A stretch of DNA of 46,057 nucleotides from Arcticibacter svalbardensis MN12-7 (GCF_000403135.1 NZ_AQPN01000070.1:1-46057); one strand, 5' to 3'. Positions 1-9,014 are shown, counted from the first letter of the stretch. Notes: a model not told the origin generated them from the letters alone. Numbers and translations are program-made.

Positions 1-29
1 ACCAGATAATTACTTATCTGGTTTTTTTA
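1..29 (+). terminator. Rho-independent terminator of a gene upstream of the window
   Basis: A perfect 9-base stem (ACCAGATAA at 1-9, TTATCTGGT at 14-22) with a 4-base loop is followed by a run of seven T on the plus strand. It would end a plus-strand transcript coming from outside the window. On the minus strand it lies just after the small gene that stops at 58, but it lacks an upstream A-rich tract in the window to judge that direction. Confidence 0.8.
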
Positions 30-57
30 TGATCCATCCTTAAAGCTGAATTTATTC

Positions 58-240
58 CTATTTAGCCTGAGCTGCAATTACTTGTGCTAGAACAGCGTTG
101 TTCTTAGCTACCTGACTGTGTGCAGATTCTTTAGAACGGCTACCAATTTCAATATTGCTGCCAATCTTCAAAAACTGAACATCAAGGCGTGCAACCGTTT
201 TATTTTTTCTGTCTTTTCTCTTTAAACGTGTAACTCCCAT
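58..240 (-). CDS. Small basic conserved-type hypothetical protein (60 aa)
   Basis: The 60-residue product starts MGVTRLKRKDRKNK and is rich in Lys/Arg at its N-terminus, then Ala/Val/Gln-rich at the C-terminus (ending VIAAQAK). There is no signal peptide or membrane segment, so it should be cytosolic. Short proteins with this look accompany tRNA genes in Sphingobacteriaceae in my recollection, but I cannot assign a function. It begins 30 bases after the 3' end of tRNA-Cys on the same strand and could share its transcript. The basic N-terminus would allow nucleic-acid or ribosome contact, which is inference only. Confidence 0.65.
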   Translation of the reverse strand: MGVTRLKRKDRKNKTVARLDVQFLKIGSNIEIGSRSKESAHSQVAKNNAVLAQVIAAQAK

Positions 241-270
241 TGTTTTTTTTTAATATTTTTTTATCCTGTG

Positions 271-341
271 AGGTCGGAAGCGGATTCGAACCGCTGTAGG
301 AGGTTTTGCAGACCTCTGCCTAGCCACTCGGCCATCCGACC
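271..341 (-). tRNA. tRNA-Cys (GCA)
   Basis: The minus strand folds as a full cloverleaf: acceptor stem GGTCGGA paired with TCCGACC, discriminator base U73 (the usual identity base of tRNA-Cys), a five-pair anticodon stem GAGGT/ACCTC around the loop CTGCAAA with anticodon GCA (plus-strand 307-309), and a T arm with the loop TTCGAAT. The CCA end is not encoded. Length is 71 bases. Confidence 0.96.
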
Positions 342-405
342 CTTTGTAAGGAGTGCAAAAATAATAATTAATTGTATCCTCGCAACAATTATTTGAAAAA
401 ACAAT

Positions 406-1152
406 TCAAATCCCTCTTCTTTTTATTTCCGAACACACTATTGCTGCTGATATAGCCACGTTCAATGACTCTGCGTTTCCGAACCGTGGAATGGTAATCT
501 GATTGGTAATCAAAGGAATAACAGCATATGAAATCCCCTTACCTTCATTACCTAAAACAATAAACCCAGGTTCAGTAAAAGAAGTCTCATAGATCGATAC
601 ACCTGCCAGCAAAGTGCCATAAACGGGAATTCCACTGTTTGAAACCAATTGTGACAAATCTGTATAATGCACAGCTACCCGGGAAAGAGAGCCCATAGAA
701 GCCTGAACTACCTTTGGATTATACACTTCTACCGTATCCTCTGAACAGATTATTTCCGAAAAACCGAACCAATCCGCTGTCCGGATAATTGTACCCATAT
801 TGCCCGGATCCTGTATCCCATCTAAAATAATAGTAAATCTATCTTTAAAACTTTCAGGACGTAACGGGGTTTTCTCAGGAATCCTTATAATTGCAACTGC
901 ATCCTGAGGAGTGGTAAGTGTGCTGATCTTTTTTAGCTCAGCATCTGTTATCTCATAAAATTTGACAGTAGGAGATAATTTACTAAACTTGATGAGCGTT
1001 GCAGAAGAACAATAAATTGATTCTACTATAAATGCTGAGTTCAGGAATTCGGAAATTGATTTAACCCCTTCAACCAGAAAAAGGCTCAGGTCTTTTCTGT
1101 TTTTTTTTACATGTAATGCATTTACAAAACTGATTTGTGATTTTGAAAGCAT
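406..1152 (-). CDS. TrmH/SpoU-family RNA 2'-O-methyltransferase
   Basis: A cytosolic SAM-dependent methyltransferase of the SPOUT/TrmH class, probably acting on ribose 2'-OH of 23S rRNA or tRNA. The N-terminal part (about residues 1-95) resembles the substrate-binding L30e-like domain (KKNRKDLSLFLVEGVKSI). The catalytic knot domain shows the three SpoU motifs: motif 1 IILDGIQDPGNMGTIIRTAD, motif 2 FIVLGNEGKGIS, and motif 3 IPRFGNAESLNVAISAAI. Length (248 aa) fits the family. An upstream in-frame ATG at 1185 exists, but the start at 1152 (MLSKSQISFV) gives the usual N-terminus and reduces the overlap with the divergent tamL. Which nucleotide it methylates cannot be read from the sequence. Confidence 0.9.
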   Translation of the reverse strand: MLSKSQISFVNALHVKKNRKDLSLFLVEGVKSISEFLNSAFIVESIYCSSATLIKFSKLSPTVKFYEITDAELKKISTLTTPQDAVAIIRIPEKTPLRPESFKDRFTIILDGIQDPGNMGTIIRTADWFGFSEIICSEDTVEVYNPKVVQASMGSLSRVAVHYTDLSQLVSNSGIPVYGTLLAGVSIYETSFTEPGFIVLGNEGKGISYAVIPLITNQITIPRFGNAESLNVAISAAIVCSEIKRRGI

Positions 1153-3521
1153 ATAATAATAGTGTTGGTATTTTTTTGCGTGCAAGTATACTGTTTTTAA
1201 CAGTTATTATGAGCGGATGTTCGGCTACAAAATATTTGAATGAGGATCAGGCGCTTGTCAAAGATGTTAAGCTGAAAGGAATTGACAACGAGTTCGCTGA
1301 AGCTTCTTATCTTTATGTACAGCAGGACATTCGTCCGAATTCAAGGGTGAACCTAGCCTTATATAATCTGTTGAATACCCATAAAAATAAATACCGGTCC
1401 GACCGGATCAAAAATATAGGTGAGGCACCTCATCTGCTGGACAGTTCATTAGTAGATATTTCCAATCGGGAAATCCAGAAATACCTGGTATATAAAGGCT
1501 TTTTTAATGCAAAAGTGACCAGTGATATTCAGGTTAAAAACAAAAAGGCCCGTATTACTTTTACAGCTGTTCAGGGCCCATCATTTCACGTCCGCAACGT
1601 AACTTACAGCATTTTAGATACCGCAGTAAGAAATCTTTATATTCAAAACAGGGAAAGCTTAACGAAGATCAGTGCAGGTAGCCGTTATGATGTAGATTCC
1701 ATTATGAATGGAATTAATAGTGTATATAACCTGATGAAGTCGAATGGATATTACGAATTCTTGAAACCTTATATTCACCTGGATGCAGATAGCACTTTGT
1801 CGTCTAACCAGGTCGATATGAAATTACACATTTACAATCCCCCCGGAAAGTCGGCTCATCCCCGCTACTTTATCAATAATAAAACCGAGATCAATATTAC
1901 AAACAGTAATCTACGACACGGAAGAACATTGCCCGACAGTGCAATGGTTGATTCACAGTATTTCTTCCGCGATTATTCGCACCGCTTTGATTTCAACGCT
2001 CTTTCCCATTATATATTTTTTAAATATGGGAAACCTTACAGTGTACAAGAAGAAAATTTAACCTACGATCGATTATATGAGTTAAACGTATTCCGTAATA
2101 TAAAGATCTCATACGAGAAAGACCCCGATAGCTCCAGTCTGAATGTCAGAATGGAAATTACCCCACTAAAGAGGAACAGTAACCGGATCGAAGGGGAGTA
2201 CACCTTCAATTCTGGTCGAAATGGTTTTAACATAGGAGACACCTACACCAACCGCAATTTATTTGGTGGCGCTGAACGATTAGATATAAAATTCAGATAC
2301 GGGATCTTGTTTGATTCCAGACAAAACCAAAAGTTATTCAGTGATATCTTCAACAGAGATATTCAGATTGGTGCAACTTTAACTATACCACGTATTGTGA
2401 GTCCCCTAAACATTCCTGAAAAAATTGGTGCAGGAGTGCCTCATACTACATTCTCCAGTAGTATGCAGATTTTTGATCAACCCAGTGCCTTTAGAAACCG
2501 CATATTCATTAACTCTATTACCTATGATTGGGTACAAAGCAAAAACAAATTGCATAGTTTAACGCCTTTCAATTTAGAGTACAGAGACGGACGTCTGGCT
2601 AAAGCCTTTAAGGATAGCCTGGATAGCACTGGAAATCGGCTCTATGTGTTGACAAATGACCGCCAGTTTTTAAATCTTGGAACACAATACAACTTTACGC
2701 TCAATGCACCTAAATTAAGCACCTATACCAATTTTACCTACTTCAGAGGATTTATAGACATTGCTGGTAATAGCTTAGGATTGTTAAGCAATGTGTTTAA
2801 ATTTCATCGAGATGAAAATGGATCACGCACTATTTTAGGACTTCCATATCTACAATATGCAAAAACGGAAATCGATTTACGGTTGTATCGGTCCTTTGGA
2901 GGAGAAAGGCAATTTGTAGCGCGCATTAATCCTGGAATAGCCTTGCCCTACGGCAACACCCAATCCCTTGAACTTCCCTTTGAGCGTAATTTCTATGCAG
3001 GGGGATCAAGTGGAGTACGTGCATGGCAAGCCAGAACAATTGGTCCCGGAAATTACAACCGCAGTTCCATATCGAACGAAGAAACACGTAAAAACCTGAC
3101 CTATCTGGATCAGTATGGAGAAATAAAAATTGAAGGCAACCTTGAATATCGTTTCAAGCTCATGAACAACTTCTTCGGCTCCAAACTAAAAGGCGCCACA
3201 TTTACTGACTTTGGTAATGTGTGGCGACTAAACGAAAGTACTTTAGTTCCTGGCGGACAGTTTAAGTTTGACAAATTCCTTAATCAGCTTGCTATCGGAG
3301 CAGGAGCAGGACTAAGGTTTGATCTTCAATACTTTGTATTTCGCTTTGATGTCGGGGCAAAAATAAAAGACCCACAATTTACCGGATCAGATAACTGGGT
3401 AATCAAACATCTTTTCAGCAGTAGTGAAAGGAAGGATTTCAAAGACCAGTATGACCTAACAAATTCTCCGGATACCTACCGCTTTTTACAATATAATTTC
3501 GGAATTGGGATGCCTTTTTAA
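1137..3521 (+). CDS. tamL: TamL: BamA-like outer-membrane translocation/assembly lipoprotein
   Basis: An Omp85-family outer-membrane barrel protein of Bacteroidota, the lipidated counterpart of TamA that is thought to work with TamB in envelope assembly. The N-terminus has a lipoprotein signal ending in LFLTVIMSGC; lipidation would be at that Cys. POTRA-like segments follow to about residue 370, then a C-terminal Omp85 barrel with the typical loop-6 region GSSGVRAWQAR and a terminal aromatic strand ending FGIGMPF. The start is uncertain: GTG at 1137 is given, but TTG at 1143 (then AAA) or TTG at 1176 also leaves a workable signal peptide. TamB is not next to it. The 5' end overlaps the divergent methyltransferase gene. 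Confidence 0.88.
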   Translation: MILKAYNNSVGIFLRASILFLTVIMSGCSATKYLNEDQALVKDVKLKGIDNEFAEASYLYVQQDIRPNSRVNLALYNLLNTHKNKYRSDRIKNIGEAPHLLDSSLVDISNREIQKYLVYKGFFNAKVTSDIQVKNKKARITFTAVQGPSFHVRNVTYSILDTAVRNLYIQNRESLTKISAGSRYDVDSIMNGINSVYNLMKSNGYYEFLKPYIHLDADSTLSSNQVDMKLHIYNPPGKSAHPRYFINNKTEINITNSNLRHGRTLPDSAMVDSQYFFRDYSHRFDFNALSHYIFFKYGKPYSVQEENLTYDRLYELNVFRNIKISYEKDPDSSSLNVRMEITPLKRNSNRIEGEYTFNSGRNGFNIGDTYTNRNLFGGAERLDIKFRYGILFDSRQNQKLFSDIFNRDIQIGATLTIPRIVSPLNIPEKIGAGVPHTTFSSSMQIFDQPSAFRNRIFINSITYDWVQSKNKLHSLTPFNLEYRDGRLAKAFKDSLDSTGNRLYVLTNDRQFLNLGTQYNFTLNAPKLSTYTNFTYFRGFIDIAGNSLGLLSNVFKFHRDENGSRTILGLPYLQYAKTEIDLRLYRSFGGERQFVARINPGIALPYGNTQSLELPFERNFYAGGSSGVRAWQARTIGPGNYNRSSISNEETRKNLTYLDQYGEIKIEGNLEYRFKLMNNFFGSKLKGATFTDFGNVWRLNESTLVPGGQFKFDKFLNQLAIGAGAGLRFDLQYFVFRFDVGAKIKDPQFTGSDNWVIKHLFSSSERKDFKDQYDLTNSPDTYRFLQYNFGIGMPF

Positions 3522-3539
3522 ATCAAAACTGATTTAAAA
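3516..3539. terminator. Weak bidirectional hairpin between convergent genes
   Basis: A perfect 10-base inverted repeat (TTTTAAATCA / TGATTTAAAA, loop AAAC) spans the stop codons of tamL and of the convergent gene at 3534. It is very A+T-rich, so it is a weak candidate. Confidence 0.35.
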
Positions 3540-4085
3540 CAAACTATTCTTAATACCATCAAAGATGGTCTCAAAAACGGTAGGGATTCCCAAACCTTTA
3601 TTGGAATTAAACACCATTAAAACCACCAGGATAATAACTGCAAATACTATGAACTTCCTGAAGATACTAGCCAAAACAACCAGGGCCAATGGTATAATAA
3701 GCAGCATTATCCAATTAATCTTGATCGGATTAATGCCCCCATCCTTTTTTAATACATAATAAAGCTTTGCAGGAGTGGAGGATTCATTGGTATGTTTCAG
3801 GTACACGAATGTTGATTTATCAATTTGCTGCGGAGCAACCGCCACACCATCATGGAACAACAGCGACTGCTTAAATCCATTGATGCTGAACATAAATGTT
3901 CCGTTAACAGTTTCTACAGGCCTTTCCTGATCATCAGTAGCAATAATAGCCAGCTTATCATTCTTTAACAGATTCTCTTTTACAATAAAGTTGCTGATGG
4001 AGTCTGTTTTGGACAGTGCCATACTAGTAAAGCCCAAAAGGAGCAAAGAAGCGAAAAGTAAAATTCTTGTTTTTATCATGATCAT
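3534..4085 (-). CDS. Envelope protein of unknown function with signal peptide and C-terminal membrane helices
   Basis: The family is not recognised. The 183-residue product has a cleavable-looking signal peptide (MIKTRILLFASLLLLGFTSMALS), an extracytoplasmic domain of about 90 residues (roughly 25-115), then two close hydrophobic helices (WIMLLIIPLALVVLASIF and FIVFAVIILVVLMVF), ending with a short amphipathic tail. This implies an inner-membrane protein with its globular part in the periplasm. A second in-frame ATG at 4079 is an equally good start. It is convergent with tamL and lies downstream of an independently terminated barrel gene, so it is probably monocistronic. Confidence 0.7.
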   Translation of the reverse strand: MIMIKTRILLFASLLLLGFTSMALSKTDSISNFIVKENLLKNDKLAIIATDDQERPVETVNGTFMFSINGFKQSLLFHDGVAVAPQQIDKSTFVYLKHTNESSTPAKLYYVLKKDGGINPIKINWIMLLIIPLALVVLASIFRKFIVFAVIILVVLMVFNSNKGLGIPTVFETIFDGIKNSLF

Positions 4086-4135
4086 GATGCTATAAAAGCA
4101 CCGACAAATATAAACAGCATCAGCTATAAAAAGAA

Positions 4136-4164
4136 AAAGCCCTCAAATATTATTTGAGGGCTTT
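4136..4164 (-). terminator. Terminator of the outer-membrane barrel gene
   Basis: An 11-base perfect stem (AGCCCTCAAAT / ATTTGAGGGCT) has a 3-base loop. On the minus strand the stem is followed by TTTTTCTT, 25 bases after the stop of the barrel gene. Confidence 0.85.
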
Positions 4165-4188
4165 AAATTGTTTAAATTATACGATTAC

Positions 4189-4854
4189 CTAAAAGGCGTA
4201 ACCTACGTTGAAAGATAAAACCCGGTTGGTTATTTTACCATTGTCATTGTTATCACCAGGACGTATATCGGATAAACCTATTCCATAGTTAGCTCCAAAA
4301 TTAAAACCACTATCTAATTGGATTCCTCCTAAAATATTAACACCGAAGTCACCGCTTTTAAAGTCATCATTATCGTCATTACCAAATTTAAGGTCACTTG
4401 TTGACTCTGAACTAGAACCACCAGATTCTACTGTAAACTTTCTTTCTCCAGAAACAGCAAAGGCTGCATAAGGACCTGCGCCTAAGTACAAACTAGCTCC
4501 TGTTACTCCTAGAGGAACCTTTCCAACAAGATTCACAGGAATCTCAACATATAGAGAATTATCCTTCGACTCACCATTTACACCAAAAGCAGATCCAGTA
4601 GTTTTACTACCCTTTCCTTGTAATGAAATTCCTGGTTGAATAGAAAAGCCTGATGCAATAGGAAGATCAGCGTAACCGGTTACATTAAAATTAGTGTTAG
4701 CTTCTGTTTCATAATCATCACCATCTGTATTTGTAAAATGGTATTTCGGTAAAGATACACCTACCTTTAAACCAAATTTAGTAGTTGATGTAGACTGTGC
4801 AATCGCAGCACCTCCTATAAGGGTTACAGCTGCTAGTAGAATTATTTTTTTCAT
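4189..4854 (-). CDS. Small outer-membrane beta-barrel protein (porin-like, OMP_b-brl type)
   Basis: The 221-residue product starts with a clear Sec signal peptide (MKKIILLAAVTLIGGAAIAQ) and continues as alternating short beta strands with acidic, Gly/Asn/Ser-rich loops (for example DNDDFKSGDFGVNILGG), ending in the aromatic strand VLSFNVGYAF expected of a BamA-inserted barrel. This resembles the PF13568/PF13505-type barrels common in Bacteroidota. The reading frame is open upstream of 4854, but the ATG at 4854 is chosen because it begins the signal peptide. Likely an eight-stranded barrel; ligand or role unknown. Confidence 0.85.
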   Translation of the reverse strand: MKKIILLAAVTLIGGAAIAQSTSTTKFGLKVGVSLPKYHFTNTDGDDYETEANTNFNVTGYADLPIASGFSIQPGISLQGKGSKTTGSAFGVNGESKDNSLYVEIPVNLVGKVPLGVTGASLYLGAGPYAAFAVSGERKFTVESGGSSSESTSDLKFGNDDNDDFKSGDFGVNILGGIQLDSGFNFGANYGIGLSDIRPGDNNDNGKITNRVLSFNVGYAF

Positions 4855-5030
4855 GTTTTTTACTTTTGTATTTATTAAGTATGTTGACCCTATATGGCAA
4901 ATACATAGCCTAAAATGCGAAATAATAAAGAAAGAGTTAAAAATGAGGGTATTAGTTAATGTATACTTAAATACCAACTTTTATAACATGTTTCGTTTGC
5001 AGGTCATATTGTATCTCATACCATACAATT

Positions 5031-5882
5031 TCACAACGATGAGGTGGAAAAAGTATCACCTGCGCTCATATCACCGGTATCATATCCCTTCTTGAACCAT
5101 TTCATCCGCTGTGCTGAAGTTCCATGAGTAAAAGCGTCAGGTACAACATGCCCCTGAGTCTCCATTTGAAGCCTGTCATCTCCTATAGCATTTGCTGCAT
5201 TCAGTGCTTCTTCAAAATCCCCTTCGTCCAAAATATTTTTCCTTTGAATGTAATGCGCCCATACGCCTGCATAAAAGTCAGCTTGTAACTCTAAACGAAC
5301 CGACTGCTCATTCAATTCCGCTTCACTTAATCTGCCCCGCATATTATCCACTTTGTCCGTTGTGCCTAATAAATGCTGAATATGATGGCCCACTTCATGT
5401 GCCACCACATAAGCCATGGCGAAATCTCCGGGTGCTCCAAACCGATCCTTTAACTCATTATAAAAGCTCAGATCAATATAAACTTTACTATCCGCTGGAC
5501 AATAAAATGGACCCGTTTGTGAACTGGCGGCTCCACAACCCGACCTGATCTGATCAGTAAATAAAGTTAGTACCGGTTTTTCATATCGCATTTGATGGGC
5601 AGTAAAAATACTATCCCATACATCCTCCGTATCACCCAGCACAGTGGCCACAAAATGCGCATTCGCGTCACCTTGAACATCTGTAGACAGATCTTTCTGT
5701 TCCGAAGAAGTATTTGCCCCCCCTTGTTGGGCCATACCAATAAATTCCAGTGGGTTTTGTCCCGTCAGAAGAGCAAAAACAACTGCTACAACAGCGGTTA
5801 ATCCGCCTCCTACAGCAAGCCCCCTTCCGCTACCTCTTTGATCATCAATATTCCCGCTTTCGCGTCTGCCCATCCATTTCAT
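5031..5882 (-). CDS. YpfJ-family neutral zinc metallopeptidase, membrane-anchored
   Basis: A predicted single-pass inner-membrane metallopeptidase of the family PF04228 (YpfJ/zinc_peptidase). The start at 5882 gives the characteristic MKWMGRRESGNIDDQRG N-terminus; an earlier in-frame start at 5915 is unlikely. A hydrophobic helix follows at residues about 23-42 (LAVGGGLTAVVAVVFALLTG). The catalytic motif HEVGHHIQH is at residues about 162-170, with two His as zinc ligands and Glu as the base; the likely third ligand Glu is in ELQADFYAGVWAH downstream. Also typical are SGCGAASSQTGPFYCP and the terminal FTHGTSAQR. Length (283 aa) fits the family. Substrate unknown. Confidence 0.92.
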   Translation of the reverse strand: MKWMGRRESGNIDDQRGSGRGLAVGGGLTAVVAVVFALLTGQNPLEFIGMAQQGGANTSSEQKDLSTDVQGDANAHFVATVLGDTEDVWDSIFTAHQMRYEKPVLTLFTDQIRSGCGAASSQTGPFYCPADSKVYIDLSFYNELKDRFGAPGDFAMAYVVAHEVGHHIQHLLGTTDKVDNMRGRLSEAELNEQSVRLELQADFYAGVWAHYIQRKNILDEGDFEEALNAANAIGDDRLQMETQGHVVPDAFTHGTSAQRMKWFKKGYDTGDMSAGDTFSTSSL

Positions 5883-6032
5883 AAGTGCCTGATTTTTAAA
5901 AACAGCAACAACCACATAAAAGGTATAGTTTTAAGAAAAACTAAAAAGGGGATTTATAATTTCACATTTCCAAATCAAAGCTTTACCTGCATTAAATAAG
6001 AATTCCACATTAGGAAATTTATAATATACAGA

Positions 6033-6050
6033 TGGGAAATTTATTTCCCA
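6033..6050. promoter_or_regulatory. Inverted repeat upstream of the LruC gene (possible operator)
   Basis: A perfect 8-base inverted repeat with a 2-base spacer (TGGGAAAT TT ATTTCCCA) lies 128 bases before the LruC-gene start. It is followed at 6058 by TATCTTTA, a weak match to the -7 element TAnnTTTG, so the repeat would cover the -33 region. A binding protein is inferred, not seen. Confidence 0.3.
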
Positions 6051-6177
6051 GTTTGTGTATCTTTACTTCCTATAAGCCTTGAATTTTACTTATTAAAGGG
6101 CATTACATCAATTAATTATGTGTAATAGCTAGTGGCACATATATTGCACACTTTATATAAAATTGTTAAATTCTATC

Positions 6178-8613
6178 ATGAACAAATATTTACTCTCAGC
6201 CCTAACTTTATTTGTTGTTTTCATCACATCCTGTCAGAAAAGCGACATTACCGACCAGGTAGAAAACACAACCGAACTTGTTGTACCAGCATCATTTAAT
6301 TGGGGAACATCCCGAGATGTCAGCTTCAATATCTCCATTACTGATACACGTTTCGCAAGCAGCATTCATGTGATCTCCATATATGCAGGCGATCCGGCAA
6401 ATGGCGGATCCTTATTATCAAAAGGAAGTGCAACATTAATCGCTGCGTTTAATACCAAGATTTATATACCATCCACTTTAACTGAAGTGTATGTGGTTAA
6501 AACATCCCCTGACGGATCTACCGTTTCGGATAAAATAGCCATCACCAGCACACAGGTATCCATTGCGATAGGAACATCCAGCATTGTTCAATCTATATCA
6601 GCTGCAGCTGCAAAATCAGCTGTAACATTCAGCACCTCAGCAGTTGTTGAAACTAGTCCTGATTGTGGTACAGGAATAGTATGGACTGCACCTGCTGAAT
6701 CCTGGCAAGCGTCTTTTCCAGTTAGTGGAGGTGTTTATGCTGTAAAAGCAAATGACGTCACCATAAACCTAAGTTATGGTCATAATGCAACACTTGTAGT
6801 ATGCGGTAAGAATGTCACCTTAAATGGCGGAGACATGAACGGGTTAAATATTATAGTAACCAGTACTGGTAGTTTAACCATTAATAATAATGTACAATGG
6901 CACGCAACTGCTTCGATCAAAAACTTTGGAACATTGAAGATGAGTGCCGGCCAATGGGATCAAACGGTAATCGGATCTCTTTATAATGCAGGAACATTTA
7001 ATACGAATTATTTAACAATGAAATCCGGTACCATAACGAATTTTGGAACCATTAACTCCAATACCAACATATGGATAGACGGAGGAGTATTCACTAATGA
7101 AGGCACCGTAAATGCATTAGGCACATTTAACATGCAGAACGGTGGTCAATTCATTAATAATAAGACGCTGACATCCAATGGCACCTTTACTGTAGGTGGA
7201 AGCTCAAGCAAATTCAATAACAATGGTACCTTTACCAGTACTTCTGGCAGTAATGTAATCATGGATGCATCCTCTATCATTACCAATACAGGAACTTTCA
7301 CTGCATTAACATCAACCTTAAGTTTCTCCGGATTATTCACTAACGATGGAACAATGCGGTTGAAAACCTTAAATGCATTAAGTGGAACATTTAATAACAA
7401 TTGTAAGTTGATTATCTCCGATCAGTTCGTTCTGAAGGGAACATTAATGAATAATGCTTCTTTCATTAATGTCCTTACAAATTCTACGCTTACTTCTAAT
7501 ATGAACCTATCGGGCAATGCAATCTTCCAGACTAAGGATATTGCAAGAAGCACCAACCCTATAACCGGTCCATCAACTGGATCTGTATGGTCTCTCTTTA
7601 AGGTAACCGGTACATCTGCCGCCGCTCTTAATAGTGAAGGCGGAACTTTCACCGGAAACGTATTATATTGTGATGCCCTGCGCTCATTGGATGCCAGCCA
7701 TTTTTCAAGCAATGCAAAAAATGGCTGCGATATTTATATTGCTTCAAGCGATTGTACCGATGGTTATGGAACCGCTCCTGCTCCAGTATTAGTAGATACA
7801 GATAAAGATGGTGTAATTGACATAGAAGACGATTATCCTACCGATCCAACTAAAGCATACCGGAATCTACAAGCCAATTATGCAAATGGCGGATCAACTG
7901 TTGCTTTCGAAGATACATGGCCTTCTAAGGGAGATTACGACATGAACGACATCGTTCTTAACTATCGCTACGAAATAGCCTCAAATGCTGCCAATATCGT
8001 AGTGGAAATAAAAGCGGACTACAAGTTACTTGCTACAGGTGGTACCTATAAAAACGGTGCTGGTATTCAGTTCAACATCCCAGCAGCGAACCTGGAAAGT
8101 ATCACTGGCGCTACTATAGAGCCTAATCAGGATAGTTTAGTGGTCATTCTATTCAACAATAGCCGCAATGAACAATCAGACTGGAACACTTCAGTAGGAA
8201 CAGAATCAGCTGCAAAAGATTACTCCATTACAATAAAAATCAAAAACGGTCCAACGATCGCTAAATTAGGTGTTGGCAACTATAACGTCTTTATTTGGAA
8301 TGCAGGTAAGGGACGTGAATATGAAACTCACCTTGCTGGTAAAAAACCAACTAAATTAGCTAGTACCGCTCTTTTTGGAACCGCAGATGATAATTCAACT
8401 ACTGCAAGACCTTACTATACCAAAACTGGTTTACCTTGGGCATTGGAAATCCCAGTATCCTCTTTCTCTTATCCATTAGAAAAAATGGATATCACCATGG
8501 CTTACCTGCACTTTGCCCAATGGGCGACTACAGGTGGAACAACTTACACCGATTGGTATTCCAATACCGCAACAGGTTATAAAAACATCAGCGGCATCTT
8601 TGCTATAAAATAA
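6178..8613 (+). CDS. Secreted LruC-domain lipoprotein
   Basis: An 811-residue exported protein. It begins with a lipoprotein signal peptide ending ALTLFVVFITSC (Cys19). Residues about 190-500 are an Asn/Thr/Gly-rich series of short repeats of the type NNGTFT / NFGTIN / NEGTVN, most like a right-handed parallel beta-helix or a similar beta solenoid. A thrombospondin-type-3 calcium motif (DTDKDGVIDIEDDYP) then precedes the C-terminal LruC domain (from about residue 565), which shows the hallmark WPSKGDYDMNDIVLNYRYE. LruC domains are known from surface proteins of Leptospira and Bacteroidota. The start at 6178 is preferred over 6163 because it opens the signal peptide. Monocistronic, ending at its own terminator; function probably surface attachment, by inference. 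Confidence 0.88.
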   Translation: MNKYLLSALTLFVVFITSCQKSDITDQVENTTELVVPASFNWGTSRDVSFNISITDTRFASSIHVISIYAGDPANGGSLLSKGSATLIAAFNTKIYIPSTLTEVYVVKTSPDGSTVSDKIAITSTQVSIAIGTSSIVQSISAAAAKSAVTFSTSAVVETSPDCGTGIVWTAPAESWQASFPVSGGVYAVKANDVTINLSYGHNATLVVCGKNVTLNGGDMNGLNIIVTSTGSLTINNNVQWHATASIKNFGTLKMSAGQWDQTVIGSLYNAGTFNTNYLTMKSGTITNFGTINSNTNIWIDGGVFTNEGTVNALGTFNMQNGGQFINNKTLTSNGTFTVGGSSSKFNNNGTFTSTSGSNVIMDASSIITNTGTFTALTSTLSFSGLFTNDGTMRLKTLNALSGTFNNNCKLIISDQFVLKGTLMNNASFINVLTNSTLTSNMNLSGNAIFQTKDIARSTNPITGPSTGSVWSLFKVTGTSAAALNSEGGTFTGNVLYCDALRSLDASHFSSNAKNGCDIYIASSDCTDGYGTAPAPVLVDTDKDGVIDIEDDYPTDPTKAYRNLQANYANGGSTVAFEDTWPSKGDYDMNDIVLNYRYEIASNAANIVVEIKADYKLLATGGTYKNGAGIQFNIPAANLESITGATIEPNQDSLVVILFNNSRNEQSDWNTSVGTESAAKDYSITIKIKNGPTIAKLGVGNYNVFIWNAGKGREYETHLAGKKPTKLASTALFGTADDNSTTARPYYTKTGLPWALEIPVSSFSYPLEKMDITMAYLHFAQWATTGGTTYTDWYSNTATGYKNISGIFAIK

Positions 8614-8628
8614 TAAACGAATTCTTTG

Positions 8629-8664
8629 AAAAAGCCCTTTTGGTTCATTCCAAAAGGGCTTTTT
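8629..8664 (+). terminator. Terminator of the LruC gene
   Basis: A perfect 15-base stem (AAAAAGCCCTTTTGG / its complement) with a 6-base loop ends in TTTTT, 15 bases after the stop codon. Confidence 0.9.
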
Positions 8665-8746
8665 GCGTTTTATGATCTACATCAAGGAACCCCTTTATAA
8701 CTTCAATTCATATATGCATAGTATCAAAGCCATATAAGTGTATAAT

Positions 8747-8929
8747 TTACAACAAAACCAAGGAAGAATTACTCTTTACACCAGCATAAAAGCGATTAAG
8801 TTCCATACTTGTAAATCGTTCTTTAAAGCCTAAATTGTGATGTAACAAGTTTGTTTCCACCCATTCTGTTCGTAGATTTGAATAAAGGGAGGCCATCATG
8901 ATTGAGTTCTTTATATTCTCTATATGCAT
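8747..8929 (-). CDS. Doubtful small ORF (60 aa)
   Basis: A 60-codon frame (MHIENIKNSIMMASLYSN...) in the otherwise empty stretch 8665-9014. It has no recognised domain, no signal peptide and no clear ribosome-binding site. Composition is protein-like (LGFKERFTSMELNRFYAG), so it might be a real small protein or the surviving end of a lost gene. I cannot decide between these and chance. Confidence 0.3.
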   Translation of the reverse strand: MHIENIKNSIMMASLYSNLRTEWVETNLLHHNLGFKERFTSMELNRFYAGVKSNSSLVLL

Positions 8930-8995
8930 AATTTATTTTATGTGGGAGTTTGACCATAAATAAGCTTGTGACAAACGCTATGGATAAAAAATCTG

Positions 8996-9003
8996 TAAGT
9001 TTG
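8996..9003 (+). promoter_or_regulatory. -7 promoter element upstream of truC
   Basis: TAAGTTTG matches the Bacteroidota -7 consensus TAnnTTTG and lies 12 bases before the truC ATG. A -33 TTTG at normal distance is not obvious, so the evidence is the -7 box and its position only. Confidence 0.4.
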
Positions 9004-9014
9004 CTACTAAATAC

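Noticed and set aside
4853-5095. 80-codon plus-strand frame between the barrel gene and the zinc peptidase gene
   Set aside because: It overlaps the start of the barrel gene and the end of the peptidase gene on the other strand, has irregular composition and no recognisable domain.
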